Source of the DNA: Dictyophora rubrovolvata
Taxonomy: Eukaryota; Basidiomycota; Agaricomycetes; Phallales; Phallaceae
DNA length: 64,000 nucleotides
NCBI GenBank assembly: GCA_029959195.1
Contig: CP114122.1
Coordinates: forward strand, 2,356,001 to 2,420,000
Direction of reading: 5' to 3'
Made by a program: the position numbers and the translations under genes. Below the pieces are notes generated by a model. The model was not told where the DNA came from. It searched no databases and saw nothing but the letters and a program-made list of their open reading frames with translations. Positions 23,613 through 35,718 of this stretch are shown piece after piece. The stretch's first letter is position 1. Each line of letters begins with the position of its first letter.

Positions 23613-26243
23613 TCATATCTTTGCTTTCCCCTTCCGCTTCCGAAGATGGGGCGGGTGATTCCAGCGGCCATGCTTCCGCAGGAGATTGTCCGGTCTCTCC
23701 AACGTCACTTCCTCCCAGCGCCGGCCATGCTCCTGAAAATAGGCACAATGGTGCAATTCCGCATCGTCTAGAGAACAAGTGACAAGTATTTCTCGCAAAC
23801 TGTCTGGCAGACCATTCAGGGCAACTTTTTCTACCTCAGGAATGGACATTTTGTCCTCTGCCCGCGCATGGGTACGCATATGTCTTCCCAGGTTTCTCGT
23901 ATTGTCACCTTTGACGCGGATGACTGTGTTGCATCCACCAGGCGCCGCCGGGCCTTTGTACAGACACGCATACCCGTTGTCTGTACGTGTCCAGAGATGC
24001 GTGGCCGGGGCAGATTGTGGACCGCGTCGTTTGCGGGGAGCTTGAGTGGGCCTTGATGTTGGGATGGGAGGAGAGGGAATGGGTTGGATGGGTTGGTAAT
24101 GTTTGAATGTCAAGACAGGTTCAGCACTTGATGCCGCCCTTGTCGAGGGCATACAAGTACTGGGCATACGTGCATTTGCGGTATGACCTGTCGTCGACAT
24201 GTGGTTGGTCGTCTTCGAGTGTTGACAAGTGTCGACACCCGAGTGCGTTACATCTAAATAAAGTCATCATTATTACTTTCGAATTCTAAGTCAGCTATGA
24301 AACTCACTGTTAGCAAACGCGTCTGTGTGTGATATGCCGCCGTTAATTGGTACCCTGCTTGGTACCTGTTGTCCCAGAAAGGGAGGAACAAGAGTTCGTA
24401 CCGAGGGACCAGGAGTAGTGGCTGTGCACAACATGTCAATTAAATCGACAACTTGATAACAATAGAAAACACTTTTACCAGTAACATTATTGAGAAAGTT
24501 TTCTGTACCTGGAAGACCGGCCGTAGTCCAGTCAAGGGGCTCATTTCCGGCTTGAGGCGATGTCAAATATGACAACGGGTCCCAAGGAAAAGCGTTATGA
24601 CCTCCCGTAGCTAAACCAAAGATGAGTAAAATAGGAGTTATGGGAGACGGAACTTAAGGACTGACCAGTATATAAGTTGACATTTGAATAAGCATTTGAA
24701 CCTGCTGAATAGTTAATGGTACCGGTTCGACGAGGGACACTGGAACCAGGTTGAGTTGCAGGCACATACGCGGGTGGGGTAGTGGCGGGAGGAGCAGAGG
24801 GGATGTTCATAAGAGGAGCGGGTACGTCTGTCCAACACCCGTCAGGGGATAAACATTACCATTAAAGAAAGATTTAACGTACGATGTAACATGTTAGGGT
24901 TCAGATAAGGTTGTGGGAGCATTGCATTTGTGCGTGAAGTGGAAGCTGGTGAAGCCGGGACATCTATCAATATCGTGCTTAATTATTAAAAAGACAGAAG
25001 TATTAATTTAATTTGTACTTACAATAATTATGCACGGTATTGTGGATTAAATTGCTGCTGTTGTTGTAGGAATGAGGAGGGGGAGGAATGACTGAGATAA
25101 AACGATGCGTCAATAAATGAAGAAGCATACTCGAGAACGCTTTTGGACGTACTGGAGAGGTTTTTATGACCATCGATGGAGCGTCTGCGTCGTTTAGGAT
25201 TGCATGATGCGTTACAAAAGTCAGGCTCCTCATTTGCGTATGGTCTTTTTCTGGAGGGAGGAGAAAGCTGGTGTCCGACCGACTCGGGTGCATGGGGTAT
25301 CGAGGGGTTGGTCGGTTCTGAAAGAAACGTTAGAGAAAGCAAGAGTACCATTTATAATGAGACTTACCATTGAAGATATTAGAAAGGAGCGATGGATCTA
25401 TGTTGGCGGCAAGAAAAGCGTTGTCATTCTCAACTGATAAGTCTAAACACATTTCATTCAATTTTTACGGTGACAAAGATATTTAGAATCAATATTGACT
25501 TACTAAAATCATTGACGGTGTCAGAGATTACATTGCTGCTGTTGTTGTGAAACTCCGTCGGAGGGGGAACGTCTGAATAAAAGGACGCGTTAATAAATGA
25601 GAAAACATGAATAACGTTTGTGAGCATACTAGGTAGGTCTTGATGACCATTAGTGGACAGTTTACGCCGCTTGTGATTAAAGGGCGCGTCATTCGACGCG
25701 TTATCAGGATATTCAGACTCTTCATTTGTGTAGGATCTCTTTTTGGAGGGAGGAGAAACGTGTCCGGCGACCGGTTCGGGTGAGTGGGGATTGGTCGCCA
25801 CTAAAGGAAGTATAAGAGAAAGCGAAAGAATTTATCTAATGACCCTTACCGTTGAAGAGGTTAGAATCGAGAGGCATGAGGTCTATATTGGTGAAGAAAG
25901 CGTAGTCATCCTCGGTCAGAGGGGTGGCGAACGGCGAAAGATGTGGAATGGGATGGAAGTCTGAAGGAGACATGTCTGATGTCCATGAGAGTGAGGGAAG
26001 TGAAGAGGTTCGTGAAACAGGGTAGACACTCGAGGAATATGCGTTAGAGTCCCATGTAGGGATTGAGGAGGAGGTTGATGCAATGGGTTGGGGTTGTTGG
26101 GGGCGTTTGGGGGAGGAATATGAGTTGGCCGTTTGGCACGGCTTGGTCCCGAGGTAGTTTTCCAAGTCTTCAAAGGTATTGTATGCACCAAGAGGCATAT
26201 CGAAGGTGTCAGACCAAGTAGTGTCTTCGTAGGGGTAGGACAT
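23613..26243 (-). CDS. C2H2-like zinc-finger protein with internally duplicated exon block, putative transcription factor
   Basis: About ten exons on the minus strand. Exon 1 (26243-25850) starts MSYPYEDTTWSDTFDMPLG and ends in DDYAFFTNIDLMP and LDSNLFNG. A block of three exon parts then occurs twice: the exon end with NLFNG or NIFNG; an exon with SPPSKKRSY and KRRK (about 25800-25620) or SPPSRKRPY and KRRRR (about 25325-25140), basic patches like nuclear signals; and a short exon with HNNSSNVI (about 25577-25504) or YNNSSNLI (about 25098-25023). Pro/Ser/Thr-rich exons follow. The last exon joins in frame through NVTHSGVD and holds one finger-like unit: CLYKG, then GGCNTVIRVKGDNTRNLGRH and MRTHAR. 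Nuclear DNA binding is inferred; targets are unknown. It converges with malic enzyme. Confidence 0.68.
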
Positions 26244-26319
26244 TGAAGAGGAGGGAAGTAAGTGTTAGTTGTGCAAAGAAGAGATCTTGTTGTAAACCGG
26301 ACATGAAAAAGATTATCCG

Positions 26320-26327
26320 TTTTTATA
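26320..26327 (-). promoter_or_regulatory. TATA box of the zinc-finger gene
   Basis: On the minus strand TATAAAAA lies 77 bp before the ATG at 26243. It sits in a GC-rich flank, which makes it stand out. Confidence 0.5.
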
Positions 26328-28384
26328 GGAGGGGCGCGACGGTCATGTATGGACTCGGAGGAGGACCGCGTAATGTGTGCCGTCGTTACGCGAAGTACAG
26401 CATGTAAACCGATCTAAAAACTGTTTTTGATTGACCATAAATGAGATCTCTCAAAGGGAGAATCTCCGAAGATGCAGGTGACGCCTTGCGTGTCGAAGGC
26501 CCATCACAGGCCTTATATATTATTAACAAGAGATTGCTTCGTGTATGCAGGGTAAAGTTTTAAGGTCATACCTAAAATAGCGAAACAACATCTGAGCAGC
26601 GTTACTTTGATTGAAAAAAGTGAAATAACACATGTCGATTGGATACTCTTGTCTGTCCGCATTGGGACAGACACGGCTGTTCTCACATTTTGTGCGTCAT
26701 GACCAAACTTCGTTCCTGAACTTTTCATATAGAACTTTATTCGACCCTTCATTGCAGTCGAACGCGTGTGAAATAAACCTGCCACCAACAAGTGAACCCA
26801 AGTGTAAGCAGTGCTTTGCTTATTTCCTTTGTTTAAGTTTGATGACTTCTTGTTCTGAAGAAAAAATATATGAGTGGCTTTGTAGCTTCAAGTTAATCAA
26901 GTAAGAGGAGTAGATAGGTCACTTACGAACAAGGAACTCGGTGTGGACCATGTACAGTGGCGTCACTGCCTTTAACCGGGCATTATCTAAAACTCACGCA
27001 TGTAATTGACAAGCAATTTATTTTTAGTCCGCCACCTTGTTCGTGGTATATACATTTCACACAGTATGTTAGGTCTATAATCTGCAAGAGAGTAAGTATA
27101 CAGTCAAGAAGTGTTGCACGACTTACATTATCCAATCCGCCACCATGGGGGAGCGCATTAAGAACGGAACAACTGAAAGGCTACTCGGGTAAGCATGGGA
27201 AGCTGTAACTTGCAGGCCGATTGACCTGAAGTGAGGGAGAACGACGGAGAGCTGAACTGTCTAAAAGGGATGAATCCCATCGCACTTTATATGCCTCTTC
27301 CGCTACTGATAATTGTACACCTTAAAAAGCAGGTATTTCACGTTTTAGGGAAAAGGTAGACTTTTGTCGACCTAACTGGGACGGTTCACTTCGAGCTTTT
27401 CGGCCTCAACAGCCCGAAGCTGATTTAAACAATAAGGCGCATCCAGAATCGCTATCGATACTTTTTATTTCATTCCTATTGTCAGGAAGGTATGATTTGG
27501 CACGCCTTTTTTGTTCCTTTCGTTGCCGCTCAAAGCGGCACTATGTCAGCAAAGAATGAAGAGAACCGACAATTAGGATACAATTGAGCGAACATCGAGG
27601 TATTTCTCTTCATAAAACAATTGGTACATTGAGCTCATAAAGGTTTAGTGGGAAAAAATACCGTACTTGGGGTGATTTTTTCGTCATGCCCTGTCTTCTA
27701 ATTCAGACTCGGCGAAGTTATAGCATTAAAACGGTGGCATGAGCTAATGACAATAGCTTGTTAGATACTCTCCGTACATACAATAATAAAGAATACTCAA
27801 TGTGATCTCCCTTACTTAGTTTTGTCTATCACTCGGTTTGACGGGTAGCGCTGGATCCGGATATGGCCTCCAAGCCTGGATTTGGGGGATAATGACGACG
27901 CGTTTGAACAGCCCGCTTGAGCACTTGCCCATCTCTTGCCCATCTCCACGGACGAAGCCGTTGACTTTATCTTCCTCGAGAGCTTGTCCGAGATTTTTAG
28001 AGCTTCTTTGCGGGATGCTGCACTGCCAGGAACAGCTCCTCTGAGTTTGTGACACGTTTTCGGGTGGTTCGTAACCATTTTAGCTCGTTATTCTCAATCG
28101 CGAGGACTTTAGCGAATACATCGAAGTGCTATAGCGAGGTTCTTTGGGTGGAGTGAGCAGCGTCGAGCGTAGACAATGGATGTCGGCGCTAACATAGTTT
28201 TTTTTACGCGATCGCTCTGCCATCCCCTTCTCAGTTGAAGCCAGCGAACGCATCGCTTTATAATTACCTTAACGTTGTGTACTAGTCAACGCATTCAAAC
28301 TGGGCTATCTGGCCATGGATCTGTCAGGCTCGCTGCTCGACACCGTAACGTATGACATATCGCATTATCCTCGGACTTATCGGA
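26328..28384. other. Intergenic, no supported gene
   Basis: Open frames here are short and lack domains. The minus-strand frame at 27812-28078 reads as a basic Ser/Lys-rich stretch, and another frame over the same bases (about 28110-28000) also looks plausible, so neither is called. Confidence 0.4.
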
Positions 28385-29134
28385 ACTGCTACTCGGACTG
28401 CAATACAGGTACAACCCGCCTTGAGATGACGGTAATTCAAGAAATTTCCATACATGTTTATAGTCGTTGCTTTAGGAAGAATTCAATCTCTTTCCTTTCA
28501 AAGCCTGGGCTTGAGGGGTTGGAACACAAATCGTTGAGCACTGGAGCCGTCAGCGGGCTCAAATGTCAGCTAAAAAGAGCCATTAATTACGATCCAGCGT
28601 TCCAGATAAATTAGTCCTACTTGAGGATAGGCGTTTACACCATGGAAAGTGAGAAGTAAATCTTGGCTGGGAATTCCAACACTACATAAAACGTTAGAAA
28701 TATACCATCCCTTTATTATCAAATCATGAAACTTACACCCAAACACCGGGACCAGCAGCTTCGATCCTAAAGTCATCAGCCGAGCCAGACAATGTAGTGA
28801 ACAAAACATTATTCTGAAAAAGAAAATTGAGGGCGTCATGATAAAGATGTGCACTGAACATAACGCTAAACGGACCCGGTTAATCCATTTGAATGGGACA
28901 TGTTTGTTAGCTGCGAGACCAGAAAGTACATTGAAATTGCCATCCTGGCCGTTTGCAGTGTGCCAAATTTGCTGCAATGAATGAGCCAATTGTAAGGTAA
29001 ACATCCGCTTGATATTCAATCCTTACAAGGTCTTTGCCAACCTCAACGGGAAACACAGCAGGAGAAGGAGTAACGGAAAAGCGTATAGAAAGGCCTCCTT
29101 CTGCGTCTATGGGGCGAATGACATAATCGTCAAT
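28385..29134. repeat. Segmental duplication, copy 1 (partner about 62865-63618)
   Basis: From CTGCTACTCGGACTGC onward this stretch matches 62865-63618 in the same orientation, including non-coding sequence downstream of the beta-trefoil-like gene (CAACCCGCC, GAGATGACGG, GTTGAGCACTGGAGCCGT). Identity is moderate by eye, so the duplication is not recent. Confidence 0.7.
28570..29134 (-). pseudogene. Beta-trefoil-like small protein (mycocypin/mycospin-like), copy 1, 5' end lost
   Basis: Four exons on the minus strand. Exon 1 has DDYVIRPIDAEGGLSIRFSV; exon 2 has QIWHTANGQDGNFNVLSGL and FKWINR; exon 3 has DDFRIEAAGPGVWV; exon 4 has GIPSQDLLLTFHG. Splicing and sequence match the intact copy at 63074-63632. 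The YVIRP start, the QIW turn and the repeated strand pattern resemble small basidiomycete beta-trefoil protease inhibitors (clitocypin and cospin types); this family call is tentative. The reading frame stays open up to the inverted arm at 29135, but the start codon and promoter of the paralogue are replaced by arm sequence and no in-frame ATG remains. The frame also runs a few residues past the paralogue's C-terminus. Confidence 0.5.
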
Positions 29135-29988
29135 GGGCCATGAGAATGTGACGCGCAAGCCTACCGCGCTGCCGCGACATTGCCGCGACCTGCAAAAAAA
29201 CCTCCTATAGGGTACAAACTCAAGCTGTAAGGCTCAGTAGAGTGTTGAATATAATGGGTAGAAGGATCTGAATATTATATAACATACTTTAGAGAGATAA
29301 AATGAGAGTTAGGCATAGGTTGTGGCATATGATATGTCGCGGTGAAGTCGCGGTAAGAATTCCTTGTATGGGAATTATCGCGCTAAAGGCGCGGTACGAT
29401 TGCTATGTAAGGAATCTTCACCGCGCGAGTGGCCACATAAGGAATTCTTAACGCGCGAGTTGCTATGTAAGGAATCTTTACCGCGCCATTAGATAAGCAT
29501 TGTTCAAAGCACTTGCTTCGCTATTGGACAACTGCTCATTATCAATTTGATATATTTATTAATATTTTAATGGTTCAGATGTTTACTTTTCTGATATAAG
29601 CTATATAAGTCTAATAATTAAATTGTAAATACAGGATTGGTTCACATATCTATATCAGCAGTCAGCTGCATTTCTAGCCAATCATTTCTCTTCTACTGGA
29701 AAACCTAAAGAAAAGAGTTAGTTGAGTTTACACCAACTCAATATTCTGACTGACTTGTTGCTTTCTAGTTGCTGGAATATATCAGGCAGATTCATATCCT
29801 CCAAGAATGTTACCTGGATATAATCAAAGAGGTCATCATCTTCTAAGTAAAATACTTGGTAGCTTATGATATTTATATATACCAGGCAAACCATTTGGCT
29901 ATTTTATACATCCTGATTTTCCTCATATATGTTTTCCTTTATATGATAACTTCAAGTAACTCAAATACTTTTGTAGATTCAATATTTC
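29135..29988 (+). repeat. Left arm of a long inverted repeat (partner 50099-50943)
   Basis: Starting at GGGCCATGAGAAT, the arm is the reverse complement of 50943-50099 with only a few differences and small indels. The outer part is rich in CCGCGAC; a 30-bp periodic block of TAAGGAAT...CGCGCGAGT units spans about 29390-29490; the inner part is AT-rich. Length, inverted layout and CG-rich subterminal repeats suggest the ends of a DNA transposon. No target-site duplication is seen outside the two arms, and no transposase is found between them that can be tied to these ends. Confidence 0.85.
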
Positions 29989-30135
29989 AAGATAAGCATA
30001 TTCAGCCCAATTCTGTCACTTCGGGGCCAGCACATGTTCCTCCTATAATCAATGCAGCCACTAGGAGGGCACATTTTGCAGCAGGTGGTGGGTGGGGCTC
30101 ACGCGGTACACTGTCGCAGCAGCATGGTAGGCCGC
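29989..30135. other. Unique inner flank of the left arm
   Basis: The sequence continues an open frame from the arm and carries SGPAHVPPIINAATRRAHF and then a Gly-rich stretch. It is absent from the right side, where an LTR abuts the arm. It may be the beginning of the element's original coding region; no family is recognised. Confidence 0.35.
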
Positions 30136-30841
30136 TGTAAACAGTCAAAGACTATTTTACAAGTAGCTTTAGGTCACTTAGATAAACACACAGTTGAGTG
30201 TAGTAAATCCTTGTAGTAAAAAGCTAAGTGTCAGGGTATGCTAGCGTCGTCCCCTTATTTTCCTACATTTATCTTCGGTTCTGGTCTATTTTATTTATTT
30301 CCATATTTCTTGTATTCTATCCCATCTCTTGTGTTTCCCTCTCCTTCCGTATTCCCATTTTCCCTTCAACAGGCACTGAGCGCCCATTCTCATCAGAGCC
30401 ATGGCCTAGGCCCCGGCTAAAAGTCCGGGACCGGCGCGTATCCGCACCCAGTCCACAAACTGAAGGCCGTGTGTGGCCTTCACCGTTTTTCATAGTATAT
30501 AGTTAGTAGCCCTAGAGGAGGGATCCCTAAGTTTGTTCTCTTAGGATCCCCTCCCTCTAGGTGAGTTAGTATTATTCCTAGAATATATTTTGCTTAGAAT
30601 CCCCTCCCTCTAGTCTGAGTGAGTAGCCCTGACACTAAGGAGCACTTTAGATACATCTCAAGTATTTATACTAAAACAAAAGATTAAGTAATAATTATAA
30701 AAGTATTATAAGTAAGCAATAAAAGAAAGATTATTAATAAGTATTATTAAGATAGGAAGAAAAAGAATTAAAATTTCTCTAGAATAAGACAATGTGAAGT
30801 TCTGATTCTGCGGATGACTCGGACTTTATCTGACTCTTACA
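30136..30841 (-). mobile_element. Solo LTR, family E, split by a family A LTR
   Basis: The ends are TGTAAACAGTC and GACTCTTACA. Apart from the insertion at 30229-30634 it is the reverse complement of the LTR at 58464-58758. It is an old fossil of an LTR retrotransposon with no internal region left here. Confidence 0.72.
30229..30634 (+). mobile_element. Solo LTR, family A, with target duplication CTAAG
   Basis: Bounded by TGTCAGGG and CCCTGACA and flanked on both sides by CTAAG (30224-30228 and 30635-30639). The 406-bp unit recurs at 31266, 31467, 40034, 49704 and 60057. It contains two copies of a GGATCCCCTCCCTCTAG-like motif and a GGCCTAGGCC palindrome. Being inside a family E LTR, it is younger than that one. 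Confidence 0.85.
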
Positions 30842-31265
30842 TCCACCCTCCAACACTCATTCATGAGTGTTCAACTTTTACATCTGCCCTCCTATAAGAG
30901 TCTGGACTCTTATCCAAGTTCCCCGAGTCGGAGACTACAGACGTAGTCAGCTTGTCTTACTTTCATTTATTCTTTGTCTTTATTAATAGTTTCTTTCCAT
31001 AAGTTTCCTTTTATTTCTTATTAGATAATCTTTCTTTTTCTTATAAATACTCGAGATGTAGATATTTTATTCTTTAGCTTCTAATTCTACGAAGGTTACT
31101 ACACTCATTGTTGTCTGATCCTCGTTTTATCTGAAGTTCTTGTGTAAAAGTCTTCCGACTTTTACACCTCCACTGTACGATCTTGTGCAGTTTAACAAAT
31201 CCATCCTCCTTCCCCATTGCTTAATCCAGGCCAATCATCCTCTACCTCCAAAGGACTTGGGACTC
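30842..31265. other. AT-rich, LTR-like degenerate sequence
   Basis: Contains CTCTTACATC-like ends and the TACTACACTCA motif also found in LTR family E, so it may be a diverged relative. Boundaries cannot be set. Confidence 0.3.
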
Positions 31266-31466
31266 TGTCAGGGTATGCTAGTGTCATCCCCTTCTTTTCT
31301 TCCGTTTATCTTCGGTTCTTGTCTATCTTATTTATTTCCATCTTTCTCATATTTATCCCATCTCTTGCATTTTCCTTTCATTCTGCATTTTCCTTTCCTT
31401 CTGCATTCCCATTTTTCCCTTCAATGGGCACTGGGCACCTGTTCCCATCAGCACCATGGCCTAGGC
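31266..31466 (+). mobile_element. Truncated LTR, family A
   Basis: Begins TGTCAGGGTATGC and stops at the GGCCTAGGC palindrome, where the next family A copy begins. Roughly the first half of the LTR is present. Confidence 0.7.
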
Positions 31467-32516
31467 TGTCAGGGTACGCTAACGCCGTCCCTTTCGTTTC
31501 TTCCGTTTATCTTCGGTTCCTATCTATTTTATTTATTTCCACATTTCTCTTATTTTATCCCACTCCTTGTCTTCCCCTTTCCTTCCGTATTGTTACATAT
31601 GGTGGCCCAGGCTATTCTGGATAGTTCCGAAGAAGTCCAGATCACGGGGTCAGATGGGAGACGGAGTACTGAAGCACGGGGTGAGGGACTTGGCTTCAAC
31701 TTATATGTTGCGCCCACTCGCCCAGCTTACAATATCCTTCGATTTTGGAATACGAGGAAGTACGCAAGTATGTACAAGTCTGACGACATGTGATACAACG
31801 ATGGAGTACAAGTCCACGTCGTTGAAGACAATATGAACAACAAGTATGAGTTGACTCGAACATTAAATCTGAGCCAACTATGCAATATGGATTAAGAGTA
31901 CAAGATGGACTAGAGATAAGAGAATAACTGATTATATTCAGACTGAGGAACCCCAGCTTACAGCTGGGGGTTTAAATACAGGAAGGAGCAGAACTATGGG
32001 AATGGGGATAATGACAGATAAGGAAAGGTAGGGTAGACTAGTACGAGCCGGGGGTGATGCCAATATAATCTGGGTACCTTATTACTAAGTGACCTGGATA
32101 CATATCTCCATAAGGAAAATGTTTGATATGGAATACAGATTAAATACGGGTCTCAGAGTTGAAGGGGTAAATGGGGTACAGAGTACGGAGTTTGGGGTAG
32201 TCTGGGTTTGGACTGTGGGGCATGACATGTATTTCCATTTTTCCCTTCAATGGGCGCTGAGCGCCCGTTCCCATCAGAGCCATGGCCTAGGCCCTGGCTA
32301 AAAGCCTGGGACCGGCACATATCCGCGCCCAGTCCATGAACTGAAGGCCACATATGACCTTTGCCATTTTTCGTAGTATATAGTTAGTAGCCCTAGAGGA
32401 GGGATCCCTAAGTTTGTTCTCTTAGGATCCCCTCCCTCTAAGTGAGTTAGTATTATTCCCAGAATATATTCTCTTAGGATCCCCTCCCTCTAGTCTGAGT
32501 GAGTAGGCCTGACAGC
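31467..32516 (+). mobile_element. LTR, family A, split by a family B LTR
   Basis: Begins TGTCAGGGTACGC and ends CCTGACA at 32516. A family B LTR (31591-32227) is inserted after CCTTCCGTAT, with GTAT repeated on the far side. The nesting shows that B moved after A at this site. Confidence 0.8.
31591..32227 (+). mobile_element. Solo LTR, family B
   Basis: Runs from TGTTACATATGG to GCATGACA, about 637 bp, with a short target repeat (GTAT). Other copies lie at 35719-36375 and 48277-48924, and a diverged inverted one at 43063. The internal open frame shared by the copies is LTR sequence, not a gene. Confidence 0.82.
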
Positions 32517-32832
32517 TGCCCTCACGCCTCATCGCTCATGGAACAAGGATACATCACTGTTAATGCTGAAAACAAGTATGTCTGGACGAGTACTGGAAAG
32601 TCAATTGCCCGTTTCAATGGCGAATCCCTTTTGGCCACTATCAATTGCCAACTCGATGTCCAATGAATACCTGTTGCCACAACTGCCGTCCTCGCTTCTA
32701 CAATTAATTCATTCCCTTTCCCTGTCACTTTACCTGATGCTATCAACAATTTTTCATCTGTCAATGCATATGGTAGAGATGAAGAGGAGATTATATTGAG
32801 TGACAATGAATACTATGATGTATGCGGAGTAG

Positions 32833-33399
32833 TGATACGTGCGCAACAGGAGTGAACAGAAAGGAAAGGGAACCAAGTGGTAAGTGTGAGTTGAGGAAAA
32901 TAGTATAGGATAGGAATTATAAATATAGAGGAGTAGAAATAAAGCTTATTTGCTCAATTTCAGACTGAGGGAAAAGCTGCAATACAAAACTAAGGAATTT
33001 GATGATATTCTTGGTCTTAAAACTGTGGATTTTTATATACATGTGTAGCTCAGTGTCCGAGTGAAAAATGGAACACCGGTTATTTAAAAGTGATTAAAAC
33101 GAGGTAAGACCATGTGGAAAAATGAATTCATGGTCTGGGGATTGGAATTTAAGAGAAAGGAAAAGGTTTCGCTGAGTTATTAAAATGTAAAATAAGGGAA
33201 AAATATATAGTAAAATGTGAACACTAAGCAAAGCTAAGTTTAAAGGTGACACAGCCTTTATAATCATCATATGGAACCCAACCTTGGCACATATACAACG
33301 GACAGGCTGTGCAAGTCTTGGTTATTCCGGCTCGGGTGGTACTGAGCCCAAAGCATCCGTTCTGTCATTTCTCTTTGTACAGTGTTTTTGAGTACAACA
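32833..33399 (+). mobile_element. Solo LTR, family C, with target duplication GTAG
   Basis: Starts TGATACGTGCGC and ends GAGTACAACA; GTAG flanks both sides. It sits in the gag-like part of the Gypsy fossil. The partner copy at 36755-37308 is inverted. Confidence 0.8.
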
Positions 33400-34100
33400 G
33401 TAGTTAATAGCAATTTTAGTAGTGAATATGGAAATGTTGAAGCATACCCACTTATCCGAACCAAAGAGACGAAGGGAAAGGAATCTATTCGCACTACTCC
33501 TTATCCAAAGAAATTGAGATTTGATGGAGTAGAGATAACCAAGAAATCCGCTAACCCTTCTATACCTGTTACAGTTCCTTCTACATCATCTGCACCCCCG
33601 CCTACACATCCAATTCCAGCACCAGTACCACAACCGACATCCATATTGCCTAATCCAATGAGTTTACCTCCAGCCTTATGTCCTCAGGCACCTATTCAAT
33701 TCCCTGTTCCTGTGCCAAGTCACTTCCCAGTCCCTAATTCTATCTCAGCTCCAGCTCTGAAAGTTACGAATATTCCCTTTCCCTTATGAGGAGAAGAGAT
33801 CACTGACGTAAAAATGCAAGACCCAGTACCCACCATTGCTAAGAAAACAGTACACCATCCAGCGACCCCTAAGGCTACTAAGGAGAAACCTGAATCAGAA
33901 CCTACAGAACTTATCAAGAAATTCCGCAATTCTTTTGAATGAGAAGTTGTTATTGACAACGTCCTTAACCGTTTGTTGGATCAGAATGCAGGACTCACGA
34001 TTTGTGAAGTATTTGCCATTGCACCCTTACTCAGTAAATTATTGATTACCTAACTTCATCCTATCCGAGAGGAAGCCCAGATTATGAGTGTTTGCCAGGA

Positions 34101-34695
34101 TGTTAAGTTCCCGAAGTTACCAAAGATACCGGACTTCGGTTAATTCGGGCAGACTCGTGGGACCGATGTCACAGACAATCGGTGTACTGAGCAGGCTTCA
34201 ACTTATGTGTTGTGCCACTTACTTGTACGTGCTCAGTGATTTGCTTCGCAACACTCCACGGATAGCGGATATATCGGTCAGAGGTTCGGATGGAGTTTGG
34301 AGTGAGTCTGGATTTAGCGGCCAGATTTTAGAGATGGTAGTATCAAACAAGAATAGTCATGAGTCAGATGACTAGTTTGATTTCAGAACTGAGGAACTAG
34401 ATACATGATTCGGGGTTATTTATACTATGGGAATGTACTAGTTTGTCAGCACTGATAAAAGCGGTTTAACAATAAAACACGATTCAGATTACAATAAAAC
34501 AATAAGACTAAAACGGGAATGAGCAGATTTGGAATACAATCAGTTATTGTATTCTAATTCGGGTAATTCGGGTTTAACGGATTACTTCGGAGAAAACATA
34601 ATCATAATGGATGTGACATAAGTTTCATAATCTTCGGAGTTGTAATTTGGAGTAATATCGGTCAGCAGGTTTATTGGCAGATCTGGGTCTTGACA
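34101..34695 (+). mobile_element. Solo LTR, family D, with target duplication CAGGA
   Basis: Starts TGTTAAGTTCC and ends GTCTTGACA; CAGGA flanks both ends (34096-34100 and 34696-34700). A second copy lies at 58970-59565. Confidence 0.85.
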
Positions 34696-35718
34696 CAGGA
34701 TTATATCATAAAGGATGAACAAATTACCAGTTATCATCCTGAGGATGCCAAACTCATCGTTTTACCAGTTCAATTCAACAATGGATGTGAGATTGAAGTG
34801 CTTGTAGACTCAGGATCAACTATCAATTACATCAAAGAAAGTAGTGCTAACCTTACGGGAATAGTATACATGACCGGAACTCTGAAAATTATGAAAGACA
34901 CTTCCAGTCATGAAACATTGCTTTACAAGTGAGCTCACAAAGTGGATTTGTTTGTAGGAACCAATCTGTAGACTATGGCAGAAGAACTTTGGAAATCACC
35001 TTCGCTCCCACAAGGGATAATTCTAGGATGACCTTGGATGCATTTAAATCGAATTGAAATCCACGAACTCTCTGTGGGAACACATTTAGTCAAGAAAGGA
35101 CCTACTGGAAAGATAGAATGGTTGATAAATGCAGTACCATCTTGAGATGTTAAAGATCTGTACTATCAATACCAAGAAAATTTTTGACTGGAAAACCAAG
35201 CTTATGAAAAGATAGATCAAGAATCGTTAAAGAAGAAAGCACCTGACCTTCCCCAGATGTAGATTCATTTTTCACAGACCCTTATAATATTTGTTTCCCC
35301 ATCACTCTATTTATTTCCCTTCCTATTTATGAACCTGATGATGACCCAAGATTTATACCCAACCACTTTATTTATAGGCTACTCCTAAAACATTACGAAG
35401 AAAACCCCCAATATTATCCCCAATTCTCCGAGTTTCTTGCTGCATACAAGATGGTTGACAAGAAGATTCAATCTGTACCAGTGATACTTCCTCAAGATTG
35501 TCTTGTGACGAGAAAATTCCCCAAAGATCTCCTCATTTCCCTTTCCCCTTTATCCCCCCTTCCTCCGACATTTACTCCTACTTCCAAACTCACCGCCAAA
35601 TGACTCCGCATACTCTGCATAAACAATTCAGGTTTTCTCTGGCTTGAAGAAGAGAAGTTATTCATATCCGTCTTCCAGCAAAATGAAGCCATACTTGCCT
35701 TTGATGAAACAGAACAAG

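Noticed and set aside
23341-23778. Minus-strand frame of 145 codons
   Set aside because: Overlaps the last exon of the zinc-finger gene in another frame and lacks any motif.
28570-29158. Start codon at 29158 for beta-trefoil copy 1
   Set aside because: The codon there is TTG inside the inverted arm; the paralogue's start does not align with it.
31140-31836. Long plus-strand frames across 31140-31836
   Set aside because: They run through LTR families A and B and recur wherever those LTRs occur, so they are LTR sequence rather than genes.
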